Positions 11,930-22,379 of a stretch of DNA of 64,000 nucleotides are shown here, piece after piece. A model generated the notes under the pieces. It had not been told where the DNA came from and ran no database searches. It worked only from the letters and a program-made list of their open reading frames with translations. The first letter of the stretch is position 1. Every line of letters starts with the position of its first letter. A program made the position numbers and the translations under genes. The stretch lies in contig PUFA01000057.1 in the NCBI GenBank assembly GCA_003508835.1, positions 8,754,501 through 8,818,500 of the forward strand, read 5' to 3'. This stretch comes from Eonycteris spelaea. Its lineage: Eukaryota; Chordata; Mammalia; Chiroptera; Pteropodidae.

Positions 11930-12175
11930 GACAGGAAAAAAGATGGACAACTGTCCATCAATACCACAGAACATTACTCAGCAATGAGGAGGAAAGGCCA
12001 CTGATTCACGTAACGATGTGGTAAATCTCGAAAACATCTATCGAGTGAAAAAAGACAAACACAAAAGAATATATGTTGTATGATTTCATTTATATAAAGT
12101 TGTACAACAGGCAAAGTGAATCTCTAGTTATAGAAATCAGAATGTGATTCTTCATGTAGGGTGCAAAAATAAAAC
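11930..12175 (+). repeat. L1 ORF2 end / 3' UTR fragment
   Basis: The blocks 'gaacattactcagcaatgag', 'aacatctatcgagtgaaaaa' and 'tgtatgatttcatttatata' match the last part of L1 ORF2 and the start of its 3' UTR. It is 5'-truncated and full of mutations. Confidence 0.8.
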
Positions 12176-12179
12176 AAGA

Positions 12180-12985
12180 CAGAAACACACAAAGGCCACT
12201 ACAGTATTAGAACAAAATGACATGAAAGTCCAGTCCTTATGCATGATTTAAATGCCATCATTCACTCTAGTGTATGACAGGAAAATAAATGCACTAAAAC
12301 CAGCTAACTACCTCCAATTTGGCAGCCTGGGGAATTTTTTTTGCATGAGGAGTGTTTTTAATTTTATTTTCTTGTTGAAACATCTAAAACCTACTACAGA
12401 TGAGTAGTAAACATCAGACCATCGTGCCTGACTCTTCCGCTTTCACACAAATAGACCACCACTTCATTCCAGGAAGGAAAACACCTTTGTATTAGATAAT
12501 TGCCTGATAAAAAGGGGTTTCCTCCAGTCCCTAACCTCCCAGCAGAGTAATAACTGAACGAGGACTTATGGAAGGAATGCTGGAGAAGCCTAAGAGTTTT
12601 CATGCACTCACAGAAAATCCCCAGATCAAAGCATTTAGTCATTTCTACTGACTCCAAGAACAAACAAGCCTTTCCACTCTCCCTGTGATAGTTTTTAAGA
12701 AACATTTAAGCTTTCTGAAACACTTTTGGTCATTCCTTTCCCAAAATCTGAATCTGTAGTTCTGAGGAAGCAAAGAACATTTGAAGATTCTTTCTTTTTT
12801 GGTTTTGGACAAAGTACAGCTTTAGCTACTGCTAAAAAAAAAAAAAAGTTCTAGTGCTCTTTAACTAAAATAATTTACTAAATGGTTGTTAAACTTAAGA
12901 CAATTTATTTACAAAATAGTAGTAGGCCACTTATATTAAAATAAATTTTGAAGGTGGTAAGGGATTGAATGTAAAAATTGAAATT
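12180..12985. other. Unclassified AT-rich sequence
   Basis: No gene or named repeat. An A run at about 12833-12846 and a 103-codon minus-strand frame (12394-12705) without domain are the only landmarks. Confidence 0.4.
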
Positions 12986-12989
12986 GTTT

Positions 12990-13215
12990 TTAAAAATTAG
13001 AAATATATGAGGCAAATGTTTAAAAAGCACAGTAAATAAGTTGAAAGTCTGATGACAAACTAGAAAAATATTTGCAATAGATATGATAGACCAAATGATT
13101 TTATTTCAAGTGCATATTAAACCTCATATTACTTAATAAGAAAATCACCAAAATCCCCATATGGACAAAAGGTACAAACGAGAAATTCACAGAAGAAATG
13201 AAGAAGAACATACTG
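12990..13215 (+). repeat. Old L1 (ORF2 region), left part
   Basis: 'gatgacaaactagaaaaata', 'ttacttaataagaaaatcac' and 'gagaaattcacagaagaaat' follow sense L1 ORF2. The match resumes after about 14.0 kb, so the intervening LTR block appears to be a later insertion. Confidence 0.7.
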
Positions 13216-13234
13216 AAAATGGAGGGCAAAAAAA

Positions 13235-13905
13235 AACAGAGGGGCTCAACTGCCTGCATTGCACAGCCTAAAGACCAACACGGGAGTTGGGCTAAATAGA
13301 ATAAGTGTTTACTAGAGAGAGAATTGCAAATCCTGTAGACACAAGGGAACTATCTCAAAGGCCTAGCTCCCCAAGTATCTCGGGAGTACAGATTATATAG
13401 GGAAAGTCAGTAGTCATGGAAACAAAGGGAGTTGGGATTGTGGGTGCTACTGATTAGACGATTAAAGGAGGATGAGGTAATTGATCATTGTATCTGGTTC
13501 TGGAATCAGCCATAGTGCCATCCCATCTAGTTCTGTGACCTGGTTCCTTGGCTGTGGGGTTGTAGTTCTGCCTCGATAGGGCAGGGGCTGACATACATCT
13601 AAAGCCAAGATGTTATCCTTAGTCTAAAGTCCAACTGAAACCTATTGTCCTTGTGGTTGTAGACCTGGGGCTCAGTTAATCTTATGTCCTAAGGTTTAGT
13701 GATTAAAGAAGCAGGCCTACAGAGATAATGGTGGAAAGAAACAAGTGAGTCACAATGCCATTATCTGGGCAAAATCAGCTTGGATTGGAGTGGGGGGAAA
13801 AACTATACTGAAGAAATGAAATTCGTGTGCGGTTACAAGCTATAGGGTAAGAGGTGAGTCCATAATACAGGGGTCCTTCTATCAGATCCTTCTTCAATAT
13901 CAATC
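13235..13905 (-). mobile_element. Endogenous-retrovirus-type solo LTR (class I-like), antisense
   Basis: On the minus strand it has LTR architecture: a long U3, a TATA-like box (complement of 13391-13400), a polyadenylation-like signal (complement of about 13306-13312) about 80-90 bases downstream, and a U5-like tail ending near 13235. No gag, pol or env sequence flanks it, so it is a solo LTR. It splits an old L1. Class assignment rests on general layout and the exact ends are unresolved. Confidence 0.55.
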
Positions 13906-14039
13906 TCACTATTAAGCAAACAACTAAAATTAGTAGTTGTTTGGGGGATGCTGTTATTCTTCTCCTAGCAAAGTGGTTTTTAAATGATTAGTTAAGAGAG
14001 CACACTGAAACATCATTAGTTCAAATATAAATAGAAGCA

Positions 14040-14300
14040 TCCTTTCTAACAAGAAATTTGATCTAATAAATTAATACTCTTTAGCCCTATAATTCCCACA
14101 TAGGAACCAGACTAAGAAAATAATAGGAAAATTGAAATATGTACATAGATATCCATTATAGCACCATTTATGTACAGATATCACAGTACTATTAAATAAT
14201 ACCAAAAATTATAACTTAAGTGTGCAATAAAAAAATAGATTATAATTTATTCATTCAATGGGATATTATCATATATTCAGCCACAAAAATTATTTTTTTC
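14040..14300 (+). repeat. Old L1 (ORF2 region), right part
   Basis: 'tttagccctataattcccac', 'tatgtacatagatatccatt' and 'ggatattatcatatattcag' continue the sense L1 ORF2 of 12990-13215. The next recognisable piece is an antisense fragment of a younger L1. Confidence 0.7.
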
Positions 14301-14302
14301 TT

Positions 14303-14396
14303 TATTCCCTTTGCTGTACTATTTTGTCCTGTGACTATTTTGTAACTGCCAATTTGTACTTCTTCATCCTTTCACTTTTTACCACTAAAATGATTT
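14303..14396 (-). repeat. Internal piece of younger L1 3' UTR, antisense
   Basis: The plus strand reads 'cctttgctgtactattttgt', 'tattttgtaactgccaattt' and 'gtacttcttcatcctttcac'. This is the reverse complement of the 3' UTR region present in sense at about 61180-61255 in this window. It has neither the L1 3' end nor a poly(T) tail, which is unusual for direct retrotransposition. Confidence 0.7.
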
Positions 14397-14399
14397 TAC

Positions 14400-15305
14400 A
14401 AATATATCATGACAAAGTAAAATGTTAATATTATAAAGCAAGAATAATATTATAAAGAAGGAATAGAAAATCATCTATACAATATGAAATAGATTTTATG
14501 ACTCTATGTAAATCTATGTAGTGCAGAAAATAGAAAATACAAAACGCCCAAGTGTTCACCTAAATTTTGTGCAGACAATGATTTCTATTTTCAGGGCTGT
14601 GACTTTCCAGATTCATTACATGAATTACTTCTGATAACAATAAAAAAAAAACCCACTAAAATAAAGGAGGTGAGAGTTGAAGGGTATTCTCTTGAATCAA
14701 AATAATTCTAATAGTAAAGCTTGACAACTTTCGACCTGGATCATTTAGCTTATTTATTAAAATATTTTTATTTTCTAGGGCATACAGGTCCATAAAGAAA
14801 ATTAAACACTTCCAAAAACTTAATAAGATATTAAGTGGACACTAAGATATTTACATTAATTGCTGCTGACAGGAGGGTAATTACAGGGTCCTCCTCCTTG
14901 GTAACTGCCCCTATAGTTTAGGCTAGTCTGGTTATGCTTGGGTTCCTGGGTTCACTCTTTGTTTGGGGGAGTTAAGGAGTTCACCATCACAAAGTCTGTC
15001 CAGGGTGGCTCATTAGGTCTCTTTCAACTGGGTTTGGTGACATACGAACCTATTTGGCAACTGAGCTGTACCTGTGACAGCTTGGCTAGTTTGGTCTAGA
15101 ATCAAAGGAAAAATTCAATTTCTTGTTTCTCAAATTTAGGGAGTGATAGAAGTGAACAAGATCCAGTGCCATGGGCCATCTCCAAAGGGCTGTGGAACAT
15201 GAACCTGATGGAAAACACAGAATTAGGAGTGGCCTATTCCATCAGAGACACATGCGGCCAAGGCATTTGTTTATGTAGGATTGGTGGAAGATTCCCCTTT
15301 CTTAG
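14400..15305. other. Unclassified sequence
   Basis: AT-rich to about 14870, then more balanced. No gene or named repeat recognised. Part of it may belong to the flanking old L1 or LTR-like material. Confidence 0.35.
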
Positions 15306-15309
15306 CTGA

Positions 15310-15800
15310 AGTTCTCCCTAAAGACAGACTCTGTGTCAGGATTTCAATGCAAGTAGTTAGCTTGGAAGGTGATTCTAGAAAGCTCAGTGAATGAGTGAGA
15401 AAGTGATCAAGGAAGGAAGGACACTCAATAAACAGGTTATGACTTTGGGCAACAGCAGTTCAATCCCACTGGAGACCCTATAAGATGTATGGAACACAAC
15501 TCACTGTTGTCCTATTGAGGGACCAGGAAGCTGAGATATTTATCCACTGCTTCACACCTGTCAATGGGTGAAGTGTGTGCCTTGGGCATTAGCTCCAACT
15601 CCCTGGCATTTAATTAACTCCAACTCCCTGTGCTGTTTAATTGCCCTCTTGGTCAGAAAAGGCGCTTGTGCAAAAAGATGCAGGATTCTGTCTATGGGAG
15701 GAACTGTGTGCAGGCAATCTGGAGGAGATATGCAGCATCTGCTACATCAGGTCACACCCCAGCCACTTCGCAGTGCTTCCACTGGGACCTGTCCTTAGAT
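15310..15800 (-). repeat. LTR-like medium-reiteration repeat, antisense (recurrent family)
   Basis: It begins with the complement of the terminal motif seen elsewhere in the window ('agacagactctgtgtcagga'), followed by 'tgcaagtagttagcttggaa' and 'agcagttcaatcccactgga'. Copies with the same terminal order lie near 21.65, 32.35, 42.8, 44.2, 45.65 and 62.97 kb. It contains a 13-base direct repeat (15593-15605 and 15618-15630). I cannot name the family. Confidence 0.45.
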
Positions 15801-15804
15801 TTCT

Positions 15805-16515
15805 CCCCCAAGAGTCATATCATGTAAGGTATTACAAACTCTTTGAGATGGCCTGTTTGCTGCCAAGCAGTGATGGATCCTCATCAGGATTCTTCTTTGA
15901 CTTCTGGAGTCTTCCTCCCAAACAGCTTCTTTCCCTGACTCACTTTTCTCCATCTGGGCCTCAGCTCTGTCCCCAAGGGCCAGCTGAGCATTGTTCTTTG
16001 GCTTTATTCACCTGTCCATCTACCTGCCCAACCATCTGTTTTGACTCAGAAGGATAAGAGTGGTATAGGAATGAAAAATAATGCAGGGCCATGCTTCTGA
16101 GAGGTTGAGAAGTAGAAAGGGAGATTCTTCAAGACAGTACCATATGAAGAGTTTTGAAATCTGTTTCCATGCAGTAAATTGGAATGAAGAGACTGATCAT
16201 GTAAAGAATGGACAAAAAATACACAAGAAACACAACAGAAATGTTTTTAATTTATGTAAATCCACTTTTTAAGTCTAATGTTTTAAGTATATAAGGAAAC
16301 AGTATTTAGTAGAAGAGTCCACTTATTTTTAATTAATATTTTGACTTAATTTTCAAATAAGTAAGTTTAGGGATTTCTCTTTTTATCGTTCACTCTAATA
16401 TCAATATCTCACATAACCATTGTTCAATGATCAAAACCAGAAAATTAACATTGATGTAATACTGTTAACTAATCTACAGACTTTATTCAAATGTTGGCAA
16501 CTTTCCCACTAATGT
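15805..16515. other. Unclassified sequence
   Basis: No gene or named repeat. A 138-codon plus-strand frame (15641-16057) starts inside the LTR-like repeat and shows no domain. Confidence 0.4.
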
Positions 16516-16519
16516 TCTT

Positions 16520-16784
16520 TTTCTCTTCCTTCCTTTCTTCCTTCCTCCCTCCTCCCTCCCTCCCTCTTTCTTTCCTTTCCTTTCCTTTCCTTTCCTTTCC
16601 TTTCCTTTCCTTTCCTTTCCTCTTTCTTTCTTTCTTTCTTTCTTCTTTCTTTCTTTCTTTCTTTCTTCTTTCTTTCTTCTTCTTCCTTCCTTCCTTTCTT
16701 CCTTCCTTCCTTCCTTCCTTCCTTCCTTCCTTCCTTCCTTCCTTCCTTCCTTCCTTCCTTCTTTCTTTCTTCTTTCTTCTTTCT

Positions 16785-16821
<37 letters not shown>

Positions 16822-16846
16822 TTTCTTTCTTTCTTTCTTTCTTTCT
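16520..16846 (+). repeat. Long compound polypyrimidine microsatellite (TTTC/TTCC/TTTCC)n
   Basis: About 325 bases are almost pure C and T on the plus strand. Subdomains are a TTTCC pentamer block (about 16571-16620), TTTC tetramers with TTC interruptions (about 16621-16680), a TTCC tetramer block (about 16683-16760) and more TTTC units to the end. Open frames of 125-136 codons across it are translations of the repeat (poly Ser/Phe/Leu or poly Lys/Glu), not genes. Confidence 0.98.
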
Positions 16847-16849
16847 GAT

Positions 16850-17695
16850 GCAGGACCCAACCAGAGGACCCATGTTGTATTTAGATGTCATGTCTCCTTA
16901 GTCTCCTCCAAACTTTGGTTCCACAGTCTTTATCTGTCATGATTTTGACTCTTCTAAGGAGTTCTAGGCCATTGTTTTGAAGACTGTTCATCAATTTGGG
17001 ATCGTCTGATGTTTCTCCATGATTAAATTCAGGTCATACATTTTTGGCAAGTATATGCGGAAGTGATGCTGAGCCCTTCTCAGTGCATCATTTCACAAGG
17101 TAAAAAACAGATCTCATTATGGGGCTGTCAACTTTGATCATTTTGTTAAGGTGGTGTCACCAGGTTCCAGTCCAGTGTAAAGGTAGTACCTTGCCCTTTG
17201 AAATTAATAATTATCTTGTAGGAAGATGCTTTGAGACTATGCAAAAAATTTGTTTCATACTTTTGTCACCACCTTTTTTTCCATTGTTGTTTCTTAATGT
17301 GGTCTTCGCTAAATGATTTTCTAATTCCAGGATTCCTTCATTTATTAATTGGAATTTTGCTGTGATGAAAAGCTTTCTCTTCTCTCCTATGTATTTAAGC
17401 ATTCATTCATTCATTTACTTATATCAGTACAGACTCCTGAATATTTATTGTATTTAATAGGTTATAACCCATTATTATCATTATTTATTGTGTCTTTCAA
17501 AATGTCCCAAACTTAAGTATATATTTATAAAGTATATTTGCCACCAAAACAAAACAAAAAAAGCCCTGTATGACATCTTTCCAAGTTTCCTGTGTCTCCC
17601 TTTCCCCAGTCAATCCACCCACACTCCCTTCAGGCCCAGGCTTTGCGTGTATCTGTGGTTTCCAAAAAGCATCCCCCTTTCATTACTTCAGCTCT
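16850..17695. other. Unclassified sequence
   Basis: No named repeat apart from a short ATTC run at about 17400-17416. No plausible coding sequence. Confidence 0.4.
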
Positions 17696-17699
17696 CACC

Positions 17700-17890
17700 A
17701 AATTATTTTCTCCCTTCTTCCTTCAAGCTTCAGGTGGTAAAGGCTGCCCATGACTACTATTCCTTGGGCACTCCACCATCCCATGTTTGTCCCCTAGCCC
17801 TGCCCTGGCACCTATAAATGTCTCTTCATTGAACTCCTTTCAGTTGAACTCTTTGAGTGCTACCTGTTTCCTGCCTTACTCGAGATGACA
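17700..17890 (+). repeat. Medium-reiteration repeat 3' part (shared with 35640-36105)
   Basis: The blocks 'ccttgggcactccaccatcc' and 'tataaatgtctcttcattga' parallel 'ccctgggtgctcctctgtcc' and 'tatataagtcccttcattaa' at 36008-36072. It looks like the end of an LTR or MER-type repeat, and I cannot name it. Confidence 0.45.
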
Positions 17891-17894
17891 TAGG

Positions 17895-17997
17895 CAGCAT
17901 AGAGCTGCTGGGAGGAATAAATGAATGTCCCTCCAAAGCACTTGACATGCTACGCAGGACATCATAAGTGCTTTAAAAATGCTACTCATGGTGCTCT
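17895..17997 (+). repeat. MIR SINE 3' part
   Basis: 'ctgctgggaggaataaatga', 'ccaaagcacttgacatgcta' and 'cataagtgctttaaaaatgc' match the sense MIR 3' half. Confidence 0.65.
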
Positions 17998-17999
17998 AT

Positions 18000-19300
18000 C
18001 ATAGCTTTTTCCATTGGCCTTGGGGGTCTCACTGGCCGGTGACAAATGCAGAGTTGCTTTGGAAGGGAGCAAGGGAGGGTGATGTTCTGAAGCATCTGTT
18101 GTAAATGGACCAAAACGCAGGATCTTGAAAACCTAACACTACAGAATTGAAGTCAACATTAGAGGGAGTTCTATCCTAGCAGTCCAGACACCGTGTCAAA
18201 AGCAATTAGTTAAATATAGTTTGGCAACTCTGCTTTAACAGTGATATTACATAACCTGATTTATGAAGAAAAGCCCAACTGAGATGATTAAAAAATTCAC
18301 CTTTTATCTTAGAGTCACTTTGTCTGTATTTTTAGCCTAGAGCAGAGGAATATCTAGCAGAAACCTATCAAGTAGTTGCTTCTGTTCCCTAAAATGCACA
18401 AATAGTTTAGTAATATCTTGCTAGATCAACTTAGTCTTCTAGGACTAGTTTTGGGAGGTGGTCCTGCTGCCTTGGTGATAGTGGGCATACAGAAATAAAA
18501 GTTGTGCAATATCCCATACCAGGACGCCGTAGTGAATAATGGGCTACAGAAAACAAATTCACATCCAGCAAACTTGCTGTCGTTTTTTTTTTTTTTTTAA
18601 ACCAACACTTGCTATGGAATGTGCATATATTTGTGATATGATCGCATGTAAGATAAAATTTATATGATTGAAACCAAATCACAGGTACAACTTATAGTAT
18701 CTGAACTACAATTTGAATTCACTAATTTAAAAATGCTGTATGAAAACAGACAACTTAGCATTCATTAACCTTTGTCTGGGATGTAGAAGGGGGAGTATGC
18801 AGTCAATGGAACACCTCTAAAAACTTGCCGTATTTGGTTAGGGGGAGGGACAATAGCAGCTCTCTTTTCTGCCTTGTCCTTGTACCTCATCCTTATTTCT
18901 GGAACTAGAGTAAGGGTAAGTGTTGTGAGGTAAGAGGAGAAAATCTGTAAAGGAAGATCAGCATCTCAGAGACTATGTCAAGCAAAAGTCACTATGCTAG
19001 TTTGCCAACATGAGGGTAAAGTGGGACTATGCACAAAGATTCTAGTAAAAAAAAAAATCAGTAAATAAAAATGAAAAAATTTCAATGCGTTTATCCTGTT
19101 TACCCTGTGTCAAATTGGAAACCAAACTCATGACAAGTGACAAACACCAAGTTTTCTGACAGTAAAGAATTTTGGAATATTCTTTTATTAAAGTCATGAA
19201 TGAAGTAAGTTGATTTTAGACCTTTGGGGGGGGGCATTGTCAACTATACGTCTCAATTTTTATTTGTAAAACCAAAGGTTTTGAAGATAGTTCCATAGAG
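18000..19300. other. Unclassified sequence
   Basis: About 1.3 kb with no gene and no named repeat. A T run lies at about 18584-18598, an A run at about 19048-19058 and a G run at about 19226-19234. Confidence 0.4.
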
Positions 19301-19305
19301 ACAGA

Positions 19306-19337
<32 letters not shown>

Positions 19338-19406
19338 AATGATGATGATTGAGAAGAAAACAGACAGACAGACAGACAGATAGACAGAGACAGAGACAGA
19401 GAGAGA
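19306..19406 (+). repeat. Compound microsatellite (GAT)n-(CAGA)n
   Basis: ATG/GAT trinucleotides with one interruption fill 19306-19350. After about 10 bases, CAGA tetramers fill 19361-19406 and decay into GA. Short serine, isoleucine or aspartate runs in the frames here come from the repeat. Confidence 0.95.
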
Positions 19407-19414
19407 ATATGAAG

Positions 19415-19632
19415 ACAGATAAGTTGACCTGGATTGTAATTCTGGCATCCTGGCTCAGTCACTTACCAGGTGTAGAATTAGAATTTAAGGCAAATATTTT
19501 TCTCTTAGCCCAAGTTTCCTCAAATGTAACATGGGGACATTGATAAAAAGAGTTGTCATGGGTGCAGGGAAGATGGCTAATGTGGCCTGGCATGTAGAAG
19601 GTGCTCAACACATAATCCCTATTTGGAAGTAG
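19415..19632 (+). repeat. MIR SINE, near complete
   Basis: 'gacctggattgtaattctgg', 'agtttcctcaaatgtaacat', 'gcctggcatgtagaaggtgc' and 'tcaacacata' follow the sense MIR order over about 215 bases. Confidence 0.85.
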
Positions 19633-19639
19633 CCTTGTG

Positions 19640-20140
19640 GTTGCTATGGTTACATTCCCCTCCCTCTCCACCATATTAGCTGCAGTTGGGCCTCTGGCCC
19701 TTACATTTTGAGCTTATCCTTATGAAAAGTCACTATTCTGCCAGTAAAGAAAATGGCCCAGAGCCCCATTCTCAGATGTTGTTCAGGACATAGGAACTGT
19801 ACTCACTGTGTGTTTACTCAAGCAAGAAGGTTCAAACTGTTTCTTCTAATGGTTGCAGAGAAGGGGTGAAGTTTTGTCAGCTGAGCATTTATAATCTGAC
19901 TGGCTGGGAATGAATAATTAAACTCCTGCCAACACAAAGTGCCAACACAAAGTGTAAATTACTTAGAGAAGCCTCCTATTTTCTCTATAATGGCATATCT
20001 TCCCCTACCCCCCAAATAATTATATATATGTTGTTATTTAGCAGAAGCTTGAGTTTTAAGGCTTACATGCTGCCCTTTCTCTTATGGGTGGTTTCTCAAT
20101 AACAGTATTAACTCAAGCTCTCCATGCTTTGCAGGAAAGA
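19640..20140. other. Unclassified sequence
   Basis: Nothing recognised. It contains a short tandem 'gccaacacaaagt' pair near 19929-19954. Confidence 0.4.
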
Positions 20141-20170
20141 CGTGGCTCCCAACCAACCTGACCAAGAGGA

Positions 20171-20257
20171 GCTGGAATGGGTCCCATTTTGCTGAGCGAG
20201 GCTAGCTCCTATTTTAGCAGACTGCAGAAAGAGCCATTCCAGCAGAACACAAAATGG
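20171..20257. repeat. Interlocked inverted repeats next to the LTR
   Basis: GCTGGAATGG (20171-20180) pairs with CCATTCCAGC (20234-20243), and CCATTTTG (20184-20191) pairs with CAAAATGG (20250-20257). The arms are exact and ordered A-B-A'-B'. The block lies just beyond the U5 end of the LTR at 20271 and may be older repeat sequence that received the insertion. Confidence 0.7.
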
Positions 20258-20270
20258 AGGGGATAGCAAG

Positions 20271-20730
20271 TGCTGGAGCCAGCCGGCTAAAGTCGAACAG
20301 CACCTAAAAGAGGGGGGTGAAGCCTAAGAAAAAAGAAGAAGACAGAAAGCGCTTCGGGAGGGCATACAGTCAATGCTGCAGCCTCAAGTTTATTTAGCAT
20401 AGCCCTTATATTTCTTTTCAATCACAATAGCAAGGCACAGAGTACATTACCATAGGAATGCTGACATTTACATAAGTTCTTATACATCCTTCCCTCAGGG
20501 TGCAAACATCCTTGCTTTCTGTTAAACATTCCACTATCTTAAAAGGGTTACTTTAGGAGGCATACCTCTCCTTCAGGGTCAGTAATGTTTAACTCAAATC
20601 CCTGCTTCCTTGAACCATTGTTTAAGCAGTCTCAGTAACTGCTTTATGGCCTGTAAGCTACGTGACTTCTTCAGTGTCTCAAAATGGCTCCCGACAAGCA
20701 AGTGCCTTTTTGCATATTGATACTCTCACA
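20271..20730 (-). mobile_element. Endogenous-retrovirus solo LTR (class II-like), antisense
   Basis: About 460 bases bounded on the minus strand by TGTGAGAG at 20730 and GCTCCAGCA at 20271, matching the TG...CA rule. On the minus strand a TATA-like box (complement of 20405-20412) lies just before an AATAAA signal (complement of 20389-20394), followed by a U5-like tail. This compact TATA-AATAAA spacing resembles betaretrovirus-like (ERVK/IAP-type) LTRs. No internal viral genes flank it. The flanks (GCAAG left, GAAGG right) do not make a perfect target duplication. Confidence 0.7.
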
Positions 20731-20734
20731 GAAG

Positions 20735-21635
20735 GAGAGCCCAGTGGAAAACTTGGCCTATTTTTACAACGTCTTGTTCCTGGAGGGCCAGGATTCAGAG
20801 GTGGAGAGGAACTTTAAAACAATGAGCCAATACTGAAAAATGTGCTAGGATTGAAAAGAGATCAGTTCAAATCCCAGCATACTCAGAAGATACTGTGAAG
20901 TGTGTTTCCTGTCTCTACCCATCAGTGGTGGCATATGATATTTCCCCAAGATTTTTGAGACCTAAGGAGTCTGACATCCAACGTGGAGGCCCCCCCCGAC
21001 TCCACCCCCCCCCCCCCCGCCATCCCAGCTCAGGCCCATTGTCTGCTCCAGTGGAATAGCATATTTCAATGCACAGTACGGCTTGGTTGGGTGGAGAAAA
21101 AGGTACTCCTTTTCTTGTCTTTTTTTGAGCTTGAGCCTCCTTCTGCCCATAAGGGAGAAAAAACAGTCAATTTTTAATTCCACCAATCTGATTGTTTCAT
21201 TGTCTTATGAAGCAATTCTCAGTCATTCAGATTTATCTCTTTTGCTTCTTTCTCAGACTCCTTTGCAAGATAAGATGGCTTTTGGAAATTTAGGAGGAAG
21301 ATTTGGAGTCCTTGAGGGTGGTGTCCTCTTCCTGTCTCCCGGGGCAATGACCCTTTCACCCCAGTTTTGGAGACTTTGTTGGACTTCAGGGCAGCAGTCT
21401 GTGGCTGGAGGACTCAGGGTGTGCCTCCTGCCTACGGGGAATGTCAGCCATTTTGTGCCTGGTAAGTGTCCCTTGGCTCTCCCTGATGACAGACCATCAA
21501 ACCCTGCCAAGTCCTCTAGCAGCCTGCTGCCTAAGCAGCAGCCCGACCTCTCCAGAGGCATTATCTTCTTAACTTCACTTACCAGGCCACAAGCATTTAA
21601 GCTATCAGTGCACAGGACACATGAGGAGTCTGGGA
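20735..21635. other. Unclassified sequence with the longest non-repeat open frame
   Basis: A C-rich tract (20989-21018) is followed by a stretch richer in GC than most of the window. A 188-codon plus-strand frame at 21083-21649 is the longest outside simple repeats. It begins with a leucine/serine-rich hydrophobic part, shows no domain I recognise, and runs into an LTR-like repeat at its 3' end. I do not call it a gene. Confidence 0.4.
20989..21018 (+). repeat. C-rich homopolymer tract
   Basis: Two C runs, the longer about 16 bases, with a short interruption. Confidence 0.9.
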
Positions 21636-21639
21636 AAAC

Positions 21640-21830
21640 TGTACCCTAGGGCCCTCCTCACCAGCAGAGACCCTGACATAGTGTGTGAGTGCAAATAGCT
21701 TATTTGGGATGTGACACTGGAAACACTGGCAGGGAGTGAGGAAGTAAACAGGAAAAGGAGAAGCCATTAAATCTTGGATTATCAAGGAAATTGTCACTGT
21801 GGGCACGTGGAACTTAATCCCCCCTCCTCC
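21640..21830 (-). repeat. LTR-like recurrent family, antisense
   Basis: 'agcagagaccctgacatagt' followed by 'gcaaatagcttatttgggat' and 'gggagtgaggaagtaaacag' parallels the copies at 15310 and 32345. Confidence 0.45.
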
Positions 21831-21844
21831 AACTCTGAGAAATA

Positions 21845-21978
21845 GTAGAGAACCTGTCTCAGAGTTATGAGCATGTTAATAACTCATAAAGTTAATTGTG
21901 ACTGTTACATGGAATATGCATGCAAAGCAATTAGCACAGAGCCCAGCACATAATGAAGGCTCAGTAGGTGTAAGCATA
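21845..21978 (+). repeat. MIR SINE 3' part
   Basis: 'aataactcataaagttaatt', 'gcaattagcacagagcccag' and 'cacataatgaaggctcagta' match the sense MIR 3' half. Confidence 0.7.
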
Positions 21979-21984
21979 CCCTGC

Positions 21985-22375
21985 TCCCCAACAAACTCTC
22001 CTAACTCCAAACTCCTGTTTGCTGGCTCTTTCCATGGCTTCCTAACTCTTGGGTTTTCTCTGTCTCTGTTCCTCATCCATTTTTATTGTTATTCCTTGAA
22101 CTGAAAGCAGTATTTCCCAAGGCCCAGCTTCAGTTTTCTACTCTTTTCCAGCAAAGTGAATTCATCCATATGCAAAGTTAATAGGAAAAAGTACTCAAGC
22201 CCCTTTAAATGTGGATGCATACAGATCCTCCTGTGGTATGAAGTCCATACTACCTCTAGCCAGGGTACAGAAGCAGTCTATGTTACAATAAAACTTTGTC
22301 ATTTCAAATGTTTTAGAAGGTGTAGTAGAAGCAGATGGATGGTTATTTGTAAGTTTGATAGTATGGAATATTGTA
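21985..22375. other. Unclassified sequence
   Basis: Nothing recognised. Some of it may be diverged L1 leading into the next feature. Confidence 0.35.
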
Positions 22376-22379
22376 AGGT

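Noticed and set aside
16483..16901. Three 125-136-codon open frames on both strands
   Set aside because: They are translations of the polypyrimidine microsatellite, giving Lys/Glu/Arg or Ser/Phe/Leu runs.
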